From NCBI GenBank assembly GCA_013822765.1, contig PNKY01000001.1:62001-126000 (forward strand): a stretch of 64,000 nucleotides of DNA. The letters are read 5' to 3'. Below, one piece after another: positions 1-8,330 of this stretch; the stretch's first letter is position 1, and each line of letters starts with the position of its first letter. Both the position numbers and the translations under genes were made by a program. Below the pieces are notes generated by a model. That model was given only the letters and a program-made list of their open reading frames with translations, was not told the origin of the DNA and did not search any database. The DNA is from Rhodospirillum sp. (GTDB lineage: Bacteria > Pseudomonadota > Alphaproteobacteria > Dongiales > Dongiaceae).

Positions 1-219
1 GTCGTGGACTGGATCATCGGGATGGCGCCGGTGGGCGTGATCGAGTGTCCCGACAAGAGCGATCCCATGGTCCAGCAACTGCTGGCGCTGCGCGAAGACA
101 TCTTCCCCGACTACGACCACGACCACTTCGTCGCCCACATCACCCGGCGGGCGCGCGTCGTGCGCCAGGAGAAGCTGGGGCAAGGCGGCCGGCTGCTGGT
201 CTGGTTCGACCGCAACTGA
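1..219 (+). CDS. C-terminal fragment of a class I SAM-dependent methyltransferase (5' truncated by window edge)
   Basis: The reading frame is open from base 1 and ends at TGA 217-219, so only the last 72 codons are present. The end of the protein has the stretch MVQQLLALREDIFPDYD followed by a basic segment and a LLVWFDR end. This matches the C-terminal region of NoeA-type SAM-dependent methyltransferases, where the phrase REDIFPDY is typical. The catalytic SAM-binding motifs lie outside the window, so the assignment rests on this tail alone. The next gene starts 21 bases downstream on the same strand, so the two may be cotranscribed. Confidence 0.6.
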   Translation, partial: VVDWIIGMAPVGVIECPDKSDPMVQQLLALREDIFPDYDHDHFVAHITRRARVVRQEKLGQGGRLLVWFDRN

Positions 220-240
220 GCCTGAGATCTGGGGGGAACG

Positions 241-1914
241 GTGGTGGACGTAGCGGTCAAAGAGCCTGGGCGACAAGCCATCTGGATGAAGCTTGTCGAT
301 GCGACGGAAAGCCGGCAGCGCGCCTTTGTCCTCAGCACGGCCGCGACCGCTCTGACCCTCGTCGGGTCGTTCCTGAATTTCCTGAACTACAATGCCTATC
401 CGGTCACCAGCGCCGAGGCGCTCCTGGTGCTGGGCGGCATGCTTGCCGTTTCGGTATTTGTGGGTCTGCTCGGCGCCAGGTTGGGCGTCTTCGGGCAGAT
501 GGTCATTCCGACAGTGCTGGTGGTGGTGGCGGTCCAGGTCAATTTCCAGGCCGCGATCCTGCCTCTGTACGCCGTGGTGCCGGCGTTGCTCGCGCGCTTC
601 TCCCGCCAGGCGCTGATCATCTGGTTCGGCGTCGTCACCGTCTCACAGCTGTGGACCGCGATGATCGGCGCGGAGGGCCCGCCGCTTGTCGTCAGCAAGG
701 GCGTGGAAGTCGGATCGACAGCGGTCGCGAAGCCCGACATGGCTGTCGTGCACCTTATCCTGGACGAGCATATCGGCTTGGAGGGGATTCCCAATTCCGC
801 GCCGGGAGGGCCGGAACTGCGCGAACAGCTTCGAAAGTTCTACCTCGCGCACGGCTTCCGCATCATGGCGGGCGCCTATAGCGAAAGCCTGCACACGGTA
901 AACGCAATTCCGCGGGCGCTCGGCCTCCGATCGGATGTCCCGTGGAAGAAGCGCGGCTCCGGTGGAACGACCCTCGAAGAGAATCCGTATTTCGACACGC
1001 TTCAGTCGATGGGGTTCGAGATCGTCGTCGCACAGACGGACTGGGTGGATTATTGCGGCCACCCTGCGGTCACCTCATGCATGACCCGCGTCGCGGGCAA
1101 CCTGATCGACATGGGCGACCAGTTGCCCACCTCCGACAAGGCGGCGATCCTGGCATATCGCTTTGCGGCGCTCTCAACCTTCGCAAGCGTCGTCTTCTCG
1201 TTCTATGACGTCACCGCCGTCAGCGGGCAACGCTTCGGCATACCGTTGCCGGTCGTGCAGCTCGAGCGGCGCACGACCACGAGCGCACTGAACGCGATGG
1301 CGAGTTTTGACTGGGCGATCGAGCAGGCGCGGTCGTTGGAGCCGGGCAAGGCGATGTTCGCGCACATCCTCCTGCCGCATTACCCGTATTCGTATGACGC
1401 CGACTGCCGCGTCCGCCGCTTGGCGGATTGGCTCAGCAGAGTCAGCGTGGCGCCGTGGAAGAGCCGTTACGCGGCATACTTCGATCAGGTGACTTGCGCA
1501 ACGCGGAAAGTCGACCAGCTGCTGGCGGCCGTGGCTTCATCCAAGGCGGCGGGCAAGACGGTCTTCGTCATCCACGGCGATCATGGATCGCGCATCATGA
1601 ACGTCGAACCAATGATCGAGAACGATGGCCGGTTCTCCGAACGGGACCTGGTGGACGGACACGCCGCACTGTTCGCGGTTTCGGCGCCAGGGATCGAGCC
1701 CGGCTACGACACCGGCCGTTATCCGCTGCGCCTGCTGCTCGGCGCTCTGGCGAGTTCCCAGTTCAACCGCGTGAGCCCCGACCTGCCAGCCGGATTCGTT
1801 CCCTCGATCGCGATCGAAAATCGCGCATGGGACCCCGTGACGGAGCGTCCAGTGCTTGGGTTGGAGTGGTGGAACAGGCCGCCCGAGAAGGCTGGACGAG
1901 AATTGGTGCCGTAG
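241..1914 (+). CDS. Membrane-anchored sulfatase/alkaline-phosphatase-superfamily protein
   Basis: 557 residues. The N-terminal ~150 residues are very hydrophobic, with about four membrane helices, followed by a soluble sulfatase-like domain. In that domain LILDEH (near residue 175) resembles the first metal-binding Asp of sulfatases, and VIHGDHGSR near residue 445 is the His/Asp metal site typical of the superfamily. Membrane sulfatases of this build often modify cell-surface glycans or lipids, but the substrate cannot be read here. A GGGGGGA ribosome site at 231-237 precedes two consecutive GTG codons (241 and 244); spacing favours the second. The TAG stop lies inside the acceptor stem of the convergent tRNA-Thr, an 11-base overlap. 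Confidence 0.7.
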   Translation: MVDVAVKEPGRQAIWMKLVDATESRQRAFVLSTAATALTLVGSFLNFLNYNAYPVTSAEALLVLGGMLAVSVFVGLLGARLGVFGQMVIPTVLVVVAVQVNFQAAILPLYAVVPALLARFSRQALIIWFGVVTVSQLWTAMIGAEGPPLVVSKGVEVGSTAVAKPDMAVVHLILDEHIGLEGIPNSAPGGPELREQLRKFYLAHGFRIMAGAYSESLHTVNAIPRALGLRSDVPWKKRGSGGTTLEENPYFDTLQSMGFEIVVAQTDWVDYCGHPAVTSCMTRVAGNLIDMGDQLPTSDKAAILAYRFAALSTFASVVFSFYDVTAVSGQRFGIPLPVVQLERRTTTSALNAMASFDWAIEQARSLEPGKAMFAHILLPHYPYSYDADCRVRRLADWLSRVSVAPWKSRYAAYFDQVTCATRKVDQLLAAVASSKAAGKTVFVIHGDHGSRIMNVEPMIENDGRFSERDLVDGHAALFAVSAPGIEPGYDTGRYPLRLLLGALASSQFNRVSPDLPAGFVPSIAIENRAWDPVTERPVLGLEWWNRPPEKAGRELVP

Positions 1915-1978
1915 GAGGGATTTGAACCCCCGACCACCCGCTTACGAAGCGGATGCTCTACCGCTGAGCTACTACGGC
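1904..1978 (-). tRNA. tRNA-Thr (anticodon CGT)
   Basis: The reverse strand folds into a full cloverleaf. It has acceptor GCCGTAG pairing with CTACGGC, a D-arm with AGCTCAGCGGTAGAGC, anticodon stem TCCGC/GCGGG around loop TTCGTAA (anticodon CGT, reading ACG), a T-arm with GGTTCAAATCC, and an encoded CCA. Its 3' end overlaps the last bases and stop codon of the convergent sulfatase-like gene. Confidence 0.95.
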
Positions 1979-2043
1979 AATCCAGAGAGGAACGTCGCAG
2001 ACCGGCTTTTCGAAATGGTTAACCGGCCGAACGCGGCGGGACA

Positions 2044-3624
2044 CTAGTTCACGAGGCGCGCGGCGTCAACCGAGGCGCCCAGCGGCGCGGGCTTGCCGGC
2101 CTTGGCGTCGCTGGCGGCGGCCGGTTCGGCAAGGCTGCCGTGGGGGATGGGGCCCGAGGTAGGCGCAGGGGGCGATGGCGGCGTCACCGCCAACGGCACA
2201 ACCGGCGCCGGCGCCTCTGCCGCGGGCAGCTGCTCCAGGACGATCCCACCCAATGCCGCGCTCTGACGCGAAGCACCGCCGGCCGGCCGCCAGACCAGGC
2301 TGTCGATGGCGTCGCAGCGCGGGCAGCACAGCTGCCAGCCCACCGCTTCCATGCCGCCGGCGCCAAGGGTGCCGCAGGTCTCGCACACCCAGTCATTGCC
2401 GGCCCGCGCCTCCGCCGCCATGTCCAGCCATTGCCGCTCGCCGCTCGAGCCGGCGCCGTGTTCGCCGGCCTCCAGCCGCGCCATGCGCCGGCAGGTGTCG
2501 GCGCTCACGCCGTCGCCGGCCTGCTCCAGCTCGATCAGTCGCTCCAGATGCTTGCGCGCATCGCCCCACACCCGGGCGGTCAGCGCGGCATCGGCGCCGA
2601 TGCGGTGGCTCTCGGCGTGGTCGGGGTTCTGCTTCACCAGCTTCTGCACCCGCTGGGCGCGGTCGAGCGGGGTGTCGCCGCCGACCGCTTCCAGATAGAC
2701 GCGGCCGAGCGCGGCATGGGGCGCATCGTCCCAAACCTGCTCGATCAGCTTGGCGGCTTCCTTGGCCTTGCCCTGGCGCAGCAGCGCGCGGCAGAGCGCG
2801 AGGCGCGCCGGCACAAACGCGCCCGGATCGTCGCGGGTCAGCTTCACCGCCTCGCGCGCCAGCGCCATCGCGCGCGCAGCATCGCCGCCTTCGCCTGCCA
2901 GGATGCGGCGCGCTTGCTCGGTCAGCAAAGCGGCCCGGCGGCGCTGCGCGGCCTTGGGCGCCATGCCGCCGGAACGGGAAAGCTGGTTCAGGCTGTGGAT
3001 CGCGGCCTCGATCTTGCCGTTCTTGACCTGCAGGTTGTGCGCGGTCTCCGCCGCCCAGGCGGCTTGCGGCGCGACCGCGCTCGCCTTCTCCGCGTAGGTC
3101 AGAGCCGCCGCCTCGTCGCCGCGCTTCAGCGCGCCCGTGGTGAGGCCGCGCAGGCCGAGCAAGGCGGTCTCCGGTGCTTCGGTCAGGCGGTCGAAATAGC
3201 GCTCGGCGCTGGTCTCGTCGCCGGCCAGTTGCGCGGCCTGCGCCGCCAGCAGCAGGGTCAACGGCGGCTCGCCCAGCAGGTCATGCGCGATCTTGGCCTG
3301 ACGGCGCGCTTCGGCGGGATCGCCGGCCGCGACCGCGGTCAGGCCGCGGGTCAAGGCGCGATAGCCCTTGGCCTTGCGGGAATTGGAGCGCGCCATCGAG
3401 AACGCCTGCGGTGAGCGCAGGATGGCGCCGAGCAGCCACGCGATGAATTGCAGCAGCAGGAACGCCAGCGCGACCAGGAACAAGGCCGCGCCGATATGCA
3501 TGTCGATACGGTAGCCCAGCCAGTTGAGCGTCACGCCGCCGGGGTGGTAGGCGAAATAGAGCGCGACAAACAGCAGGCCCGCCAGCAGCGGGAAATAGAC
3601 CAGGAGCAGGCGCGACAGCTTCAC
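2044..3624 (-). CDS. hemY: HemY, heme-biosynthesis-associated TPR membrane protein
   Basis: 526 residues from a GTG start at 3624. That start lies one base beyond the TGA of the upstream hemD-mitofilin gene, which implies translational coupling. Two N-terminal membrane segments (about residues 5-25 and 38-65) match the HemY N-terminal domain. A long alpha-helical TPR-like region follows. Near residue 420 there is a zinc-ribbon-like pattern, CETCG and later CCPRC, of the kind seen in alphaproteobacterial HemY. The end is a Pro/Ala-rich tail. HemY of this type is linked to coproporphyrin/heme synthesis by gene order; its exact biochemical role is unsettled. The open frame extends upstream to 3900, but that part overlaps hemD-mitofilin and is not needed. 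Confidence 0.85.
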   Translation of the reverse strand: MKLSRLLLVYFPLLAGLLFVALYFAYHPGGVTLNWLGYRIDMHIGAALFLVALAFLLLQFIAWLLGAILRSPQAFSMARSNSRKAKGYRALTRGLTAVAAGDPAEARRQAKIAHDLLGEPPLTLLLAAQAAQLAGDETSAERYFDRLTEAPETALLGLRGLTTGALKRGDEAAALTYAEKASAVAPQAAWAAETAHNLQVKNGKIEAAIHSLNQLSRSGGMAPKAAQRRRAALLTEQARRILAGEGGDAARAMALAREAVKLTRDDPGAFVPARLALCRALLRQGKAKEAAKLIEQVWDDAPHAALGRVYLEAVGGDTPLDRAQRVQKLVKQNPDHAESHRIGADAALTARVWGDARKHLERLIELEQAGDGVSADTCRRMARLEAGEHGAGSSGERQWLDMAAEARAGNDWVCETCGTLGAGGMEAVGWQLCCPRCDAIDSLVWRPAGGASRQSAALGGIVLEQLPAAEAPAPVVPLAVTPPSPPAPTSGPIPHGSLAEPAAASDAKAGKPAPLGASVDAARLVN

Positions 3625-3625
3625 G

Positions 3626-5773
3626 TCAGTTCCCCGCCCCCTCGGCGCCTGTGGGCGCGGCCTCGGCCGGCTCTGCGGCGATGGTGCGCGGCGCCAGCTC
3701 ACGGGTCGAGATGTCCGCCAGCTGTGCGGCCGCCTCCTCGATCGCGAGTCGCGCCTCGGCCTGGGCCAGCCATTCGGCGGCGGTTTCCTGCGCAAGACCG
3801 GTGAGCGCGCGCACTTCGGCAACCGCCGCGGCCAGATCGCCTTCGCCGAGCTTGGCTTCCGCGCGCGCCAGGCGCGCCAGCGTATCGTCGCCTTCGACAT
3901 CCGGTCCGGTCGGGCGGACGGTGATGACTTCGGAGATGCTGTGGCCCAGACCGCGCCAGAAGCGCTTCAACCAGTTGTCGTCGGTGATCTCGCCCGCCAG
4001 CTCGGCTTCGCCGGCGCGCGCGATCTCGGTCGCCGGGAAAGCGGCGGCCAGTTGCGACAGGGTCGGCACGCCGGCATCTGCCATCGGGAACAGGTTATCG
4101 ACGATCGGCTTCAGGCGCGGACGCACCGCCTCGTCGTCATGGGCCAGATCGTCGAGCGTCGAAAGCTCCGCGGCAAAGCTCTTGTCGCTGGCCAACGCAC
4201 TGCGCAGCTCGCCCACCGCGACGATCAAGGCGACGGCATGCTGCTGCTCGTTGCTCTTGGGCAGCGCGGCCACCTGCTGGTCGAGCGCATCGAGCCGCGG
4301 CGCCAGGGCCTCGAGACGCGGAGCCAGCTCGCCGACCTTGGCGTCGAGGCCGGACATCTGGTCCAGCCGCTCGGTCAGCGACGCGACCTGCTGCTTCAGC
4401 GCTTCGTTCTCCGACACCAGGCCATCGACGCGCGGATCCGGCGAGGAATCCGGAGCGGGCGCCGCGGCGCCGGTCGATTGAGCGCCCGCGACCTGCTCGA
4501 TCCGAGTGCTGGCGTCGGACAGCGCGGTCTCCAGCTTGCCGAGGCGCTCCTCGATCGGGGCGAGGTCCACGCCCGGTCCTTGCGACAAGGTGGTGCTGCC
4601 GGTGCCGGCGCTGTTGCGCAGGGTCTCGAACTCGGTCTTGAGGGTGGCAACCTCCTGCTTCAGCCCGTCCAGTTCGGACTTGAGCGGGTCGATCGCCTGC
4701 TGCAGCGCCTCGTCATCCACCGTCGCCTGGACCTCCGCCGACAGTGATTCGACGTCGGCCTGCAGGGTAGCGACGCGGTCGTCGGCGGGAGCGGTCGCAG
4801 TCGTTGTGGGCGCGTCCAATCCCAACAGGGCGCTGACCTGCGGCTGCCAAGCCGGCGCCGTCACCACCACCGCCGCGGCGGCGATCAGCATCAGCACCAG
4901 GTAAAACAACATAGAGCCGCCGCCGGCGCGCTGGCGGCGGGCGTTCCTGGCCTCGGCCCCGGTTGCAGCCTGGGCTGCGGCAGACGTCTCCGCCGCCGAT
5001 TCTGCCGCCCCGCCGGCAGAAGTGTCCTCGGGGCGCTGGGATGGCTCGGCCATCTCGGCTCCTTTGCTCTGGGCAGCATCCACCAGGGCCAGCATGGATG
5101 GCAAGTCCGGCCGGTCGGCGATCTCCACCGCCGCCCAGCCCAGGCTGCCGATCTCGCGCGCCACGGCGGCGCTGAGGCACAGCGCCTGGATCCGGGCCAG
5201 GGACGGTGATCCCGCCGTCTGCAACAAGTCTGCGAAGGTCGCGGCGGTGCGCGGCGAGAACAGCAGCACGGCATCGATCCCGCCCAGCGTCAAATTGGCG
5301 CGGGTTTCGGTCGACAGGCTGGTTGCGATCTTCGCCTCATAGAGCTGTGCCCGCCGCACCTGGTAGCCGAGGCCCTCCAGGCGGGTCTTGAGGTCGCTGG
5401 CGGTGACGGTGCCGGCGGCGTGGAACAGGGTACCGTCCTCGGCCTTCAGCCGGTCCACCACCAGGGCGGCCAGCGCCTCGACATCGCCCTTCGCGCTTTC
5501 GACGGTGGCGAAGCCGCCCTGGCGCGCGGCATCGGCCGAACCGTCGCCGACCGTGAACACCTTGAGGTCGCGGCGTGGGCTGAGCGCGGCGAAGGCGCGC
5601 ACGCCGTTGGCGCTGGTGAACAGCAGCGCCTGCACGCCGGTAAGGTCGATCTCGGCATCCTCGAGATGCCGGATCTCCAGCAACGGCTCGATCAGCACCG
5701 CGATGCCGCGCTCCTCAAGGGCGTCGGCCAGCGGCCTGGCATCTTCGATCGGGCGGGTGATTAGAATGCGCAT
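3626..5773 (-). CDS. hemD: Uroporphyrinogen-III synthase (HemD) fused in frame to a mitofilin/Mic60-like membrane protein
   Basis: 715 residues in one uninterrupted frame. Residues 1-235 are HemD, which cyclises hydroxymethylbilane to uroporphyrinogen III: the N-terminus MRILITRPIEDA, LLFTSANGVRAF and LLFSPRTA are typical. Residues 241-285 are a low-complexity Ala/Glu/Gln linker. A single membrane helix lies at about 287-306, followed by a coiled-coil region (about 325-500) and a conserved C-terminal domain near 560-690. This second half matches the alphaproteobacterial mitofilin-like (COG4223) proteins usually encoded as a separate gene between hemD and hemY. Methionine 241 (codon 5051-5053) has its own AAAGGAG ribosome site, so a separate Mic60-like product is also likely. 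hemC lies 56 bases upstream and hemY overlaps closely downstream. Confidence 0.85.
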   Translation of the reverse strand: MRILITRPIEDARPLADALEERGIAVLIEPLLEIRHLEDAEIDLTGVQALLFTSANGVRAFAALSPRRDLKVFTVGDGSADAARQGGFATVESAKGDVEALAALVVDRLKAEDGTLFHAAGTVTASDLKTRLEGLGYQVRRAQLYEAKIATSLSTETRANLTLGGIDAVLLFSPRTAATFADLLQTAGSPSLARIQALCLSAAVAREIGSLGWAAVEIADRPDLPSMLALVDAAQSKGAEMAEPSQRPEDTSAGGAAESAAETSAAAQAATGAEARNARRQRAGGGSMLFYLVLMLIAAAAVVVTAPAWQPQVSALLGLDAPTTTATAPADDRVATLQADVESLSAEVQATVDDEALQQAIDPLKSELDGLKQEVATLKTEFETLRNSAGTGSTTLSQGPGVDLAPIEERLGKLETALSDASTRIEQVAGAQSTGAAAPAPDSSPDPRVDGLVSENEALKQQVASLTERLDQMSGLDAKVGELAPRLEALAPRLDALDQQVAALPKSNEQQHAVALIVAVGELRSALASDKSFAAELSTLDDLAHDDEAVRPRLKPIVDNLFPMADAGVPTLSQLAAAFPATEIARAGEAELAGEITDDNWLKRFWRGLGHSISEVITVRPTGPDVEGDDTLARLARAEAKLGEGDLAAAVAEVRALTGLAQETAAEWLAQAEARLAIEEAAAQLADISTRELAPRTIAAEPAEAAPTGAEGAGN
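5059..5065 (-). promoter_or_regulatory. Internal Shine-Dalgarno site for a separate mitofilin product
   Basis: The minus strand reads AAAGGAG, then five bases, then ATG (5053-5051), inside the continuous hemD-mitofilin frame. This is an optimal ribosome site and spacing. It marks the likely start of the ancestral mitofilin gene and suggests two products from one frame. Confidence 0.65.
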
Positions 5774-5829
5774 CGGTCACACTATAGCGGAGGAAGGGCG
5801 GCACCACGCCCGGAATCTGGCGCTGGAGT

Positions 5830-6777
5830 TCAGGACAGGAAGTCGGGGCCAGCCATCTCCTTGAGCTTGCGGCCGATCTGAATACCCAACGCCGCGGCGT
5901 CCGATGCGGTTCCAGTTGCGTCCTGCCGATGCACCTGCGCGCCGTCGGGCAGCGCGATCAACGCTCGCAAACGCATCACATCGCCATCAAGTTCCGCGAA
6001 CGCCGCGATCGGCGTGCGGCATGATCCATCGAGCACGGCAAGGCAGGCGCGCTCGGCGGCGACACGCAGTTGCGTATTGCGGTCGTTGAGCGGCGCAAGC
6101 AGGGCATTCACGCGATCGTCGCCGGCGCGGGTCTCGAGGCCGATGGCGCCCTGCGCGACCGCGGGCAGGACCTCGTCGACCGACAGGATGGCGGTGGCGA
6201 CATTCTCCTTGTGCAGGCGCTTGAGGCCGGCGAGCGCCAGCAGGGTCGCGGTCGCATCGCCGCGCTGCACCTTGGCGATGCGCGTCTCGACATTGCCGCG
6301 CAACGGCATGATCGAGAGATCGGGCCGCAGCGCCTTGACCTGCGCGGCACGGCGCAGCGAGGCACTGCCCACCACCGCGCCCCGCGGCAAGGTCGCAATG
6401 GAGGTGCCGGCGGTCGCGATCAGCACGTCACGCGGGTCCTCGCGCGGCAGCAGGCAATCGATGACCAGGCCGTCGGGCAGCCAGGTCGGCACGTCCTTCA
6501 TGGAATGGACGGCGATGTCGATCGCGCCCGCCACCAAGGCCTCCTCGATCTCCTTGGTGAACAGGCCCTTGCCGCCGATCTCGCTCAACGGGCGATCCTG
6601 CACCTGGTCGCCGGTCGTCTTGATGACGCAGATCTCGATGCTGCCGGGCGCAGCCAAATGCGGGTGCGCGGCAATCAGGCGCGCGTGCGCCTCGTCCGCC
6701 TGGGCGAGGGCGAGCGGCGAGCCGCGCGTGCCGATGCGCAGGCCGGCTTGGTTGCCATCTGAACGGGATGTCGCCAT
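5830..6777 (-). CDS. hemC: Porphobilinogen deaminase (hydroxymethylbilane synthase)
   Basis: 315 residues, the normal length for HemC, which joins four porphobilinogen molecules into hydroxymethylbilane for HemD. The N-terminus has LRIGTRGSPLALAQA, the family signature. GGKGLFTKEIEEAL and VHSMKDVPT follow, and near residue 245 LDGSCRTPIAA carries the cysteine that binds the dipyrromethane cofactor. The ATG at 6777 was chosen because it places the conserved start about 12 residues in; an ATG at 6789 is an alternative. The frame extends to 6909, but that would run into the divergent tsaD gene. The gene is cytosolic and heads the hemC-hemD-hemY unit. Confidence 0.95.
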   Translation of the reverse strand: MATSRSDGNQAGLRIGTRGSPLALAQADEAHARLIAAHPHLAAPGSIEICVIKTTGDQVQDRPLSEIGGKGLFTKEIEEALVAGAIDIAVHSMKDVPTWLPDGLVIDCLLPREDPRDVLIATAGTSIATLPRGAVVGSASLRRAAQVKALRPDLSIMPLRGNVETRIAKVQRGDATATLLALAGLKRLHKENVATAILSVDEVLPAVAQGAIGLETRAGDDRVNALLAPLNDRNTQLRVAAERACLAVLDGSCRTPIAAFAELDGDVMRLRALIALPDGAQVHRQDATGTASDAAALGIQIGRKLKEMAGPDFLS

Positions 6778-6838
6778 AAGGGATTGCATAAAGGCCGGCC
6801 CCCCCGAATGCAACCGCGCGACAGATGACCGTTTCAGC

Positions 6839-7891
6839 ATGATCGTTCTGGGCATCGAATCGAGCTGCGATGAGACCGCCGCCGCCCTGGTGACGGAGGA
6901 CCGGCGCATCCTCGCGGATCTGGTGGCGGCGCAGCTGGAGGATCATCGCCCCTATGGCGGCGTGGTGCCGGAAGTGGCGGCGCGCGCGCATCTTGACCGG
7001 CTGGACAAGCTGGTCGGCCAGGCAATGCGCGAGGCCGGCATCGGCTTCGGCGAGATCGACGCGGTGGCGGCGACCGGCGGGCCGGGCCTGATCGGCGGCG
7101 TCATCGTCGGCGTGATGACCGGCAAGGCGATCGCCCTGGTGCACGGCAAGCCGTTCATCGCCGTCAATCATCTGGAAGGCCATGCGCTGACCGCAAGGCT
7201 GACGGACGGTACGCCGTTTCCCTATCTGCTGCTGCTGGTCTCCGGCGGCCATTGCCAGCTGCTGGTGGTCGAGGGCGTGGGGCGCTATCGCCGCCTCGGC
7301 TCCACCATCGACGATGCCGCCGGCGAAGCCTTCGACAAGGCGGCGAAGCTGCTAGGCCTCGGTTATCCCGGCGGCCCGTCGATCGAGCGCGCCGCGCGCA
7401 ACGCGACGAGGCCCGTGCTGGACCTGCCACGGCCGATGAAGGGCAGGGCGGAACTCAACTTCTCCTTCAGCGGCTTGAAGACGGCGCTACGTCACAAGGT
7501 GGAAGAGCTGGGCGCGCTGGACGATGAAGCACGCGCGAACCTCGCCGCCGGATTCCAGATGGCCGTGGTGGAAAGCCTGATTGATCGCACCCGCCGCGCC
7601 ATCGCCGCAGCGCGCGCGAGCCATCCGAAACTGGGCGCGCTGGTGGTCGCGGGCGGCGTCGCGGCGAACGGCGCGTTGCGGACGGAGCTGGAGACGTGCG
7701 CCCGCGATGCTGGCCTGGCTTTCGTCGCGCCGCCCTTGCGCCTCTGCACTGACAACGCTGCAATGATCGCGTGGGCCGGGCTGGAGCGCTTCCGGATGGG
7801 CGAGCAAAGCCCGCTCGATTTCGCCCCGCGCCCGCGCTGGCCGCTCGACGAGGATGCGCCGAAACTGGCCGGCGCCGGAGTCAAAGCTTGA
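6839..7891 (+). CDS. tsaD: tRNA N6-threonylcarbamoyladenosine transferase TsaD
   Basis: 350 residues from ATG 6839. TsaD transfers the threonylcarbamoyl group to A37 of ANN-decoding tRNAs, working with TsaB and TsaE. The N-terminus MIVLGIESSCDETAAAL is the family signature. The metal-binding pair is in NHLEGHA (near residue 115), and the nucleotide-fold motifs include GGPGLIGG, LVSGGHCQL and VAGGVAANG near residue 275. It is divergent from hemC with about 60 bases between starts, so both promoters must lie in that short gap. In many relatives gpsA follows tsaD; here a palindromic element and yciI follow instead. Confidence 0.97.
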   Translation: MIVLGIESSCDETAAALVTEDRRILADLVAAQLEDHRPYGGVVPEVAARAHLDRLDKLVGQAMREAGIGFGEIDAVAATGGPGLIGGVIVGVMTGKAIALVHGKPFIAVNHLEGHALTARLTDGTPFPYLLLLVSGGHCQLLVVEGVGRYRRLGSTIDDAAGEAFDKAAKLLGLGYPGGPSIERAARNATRPVLDLPRPMKGRAELNFSFSGLKTALRHKVEELGALDDEARANLAAGFQMAVVESLIDRTRRAIAAARASHPKLGALVVAGGVAANGALRTELETCARDAGLAFVAPPLRLCTDNAAMIAWAGLERFRMGEQSPLDFAPRPRWPLDEDAPKLAGAGVKA

Positions 7892-7911
7892 AGCGCCATT
7901 CGCCCCCTTAT

Positions 7912-8015
7912 CGTCATGGTCGGACTTGGTCCGACCATCCACGAGTTTCGCTGGGAGAGAACGCGCTGTGTGGCATACAAACTCGTGGATGGTCTTGCCA
8001 AGCACGACCATGACG
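7912..8015. repeat. Large palindromic intergenic element (REP-like)
   Basis: Two 37-base arms, 7912-7948 and 7979-8015, are inverted copies with five mismatches around a 30-base centre. Each arm starts CGTCATGGTCG and ends GACCATCCACGAGTTT. The CGTCATGG...CCATCCACG pattern is a recurrent intergenic palindrome in alphaproteobacteria. A shorter relative lies at 58981-59012. In RNA the element would form a long hairpin between tsaD and yciI. Confidence 0.75.
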
Positions 8016-8035
8016 AAAGAGAAAGGACTGACGGG

Positions 8036-8320
8036 ATGCTCTACGCCATCTATTGCAAGGACAAGCCGAACCACCTGCAGACCCGGCTCGACAACCGCCC
8101 GGCGCACGTCGAATATCTGAAGCAGTTCGCGGGACAGCATGTCTGCACCGGCCCGCTGCTGAGCGATGACGGGCAGGGCATGGTCGGATCGCTGCTGGTG
8201 ATGGAGTTCGCGGGCAGACAAGCCGCAGAGGAGTTCGCCGCCAACGATCCCTATGCCAAGGCCGGCCTGTTCCAGAGCGTCGCCATCACGCCGTTCCGTA
8301 AAGTCTTCCCGCAAGCCTGA
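8036..8320 (+). CDS. YciI-like (YCII/DGPF-related) small protein
   Basis: 94 residues from ATG 8036, preceded by AAAGGA at good distance. The start MLYAIYCKDKPN, a conserved His in RPAHVEYL, the GPLLSDDG turn and the closing FRKVFPQA fit the YCII-related ferredoxin-like fold. The His/Asp pair is thought to be catalytic in the family, but no substrate is established for this branch. The larger open frame beginning at 7916 runs through the palindromic element and was rejected as the start. The EVE gene follows by 10 bases, so they probably share a transcript. Confidence 0.9.
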   Translation: MLYAIYCKDKPNHLQTRLDNRPAHVEYLKQFAGQHVCTGPLLSDDGQGMVGSLLVMEFAGRQAAEEFAANDPYAKAGLFQSVAITPFRKVFPQA

Positions 8321-8330
8321 GAGGGAACCC

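Noticed and set aside
45..881. Long plus-strand frame rich in Arg/Ala/Gly overlapping the first two genes
   Set aside because: It is a shadow of high-GC coding sequence in another frame: composition is unlike a protein and it overlaps genes with clear family features.
2140..3414. 424-codon plus-strand frame opposite hemY
   Set aside because: It lies antisense to hemY, is Arg/Gly/Ala-rich with no motif, and reflects GC-rich third codon positions.
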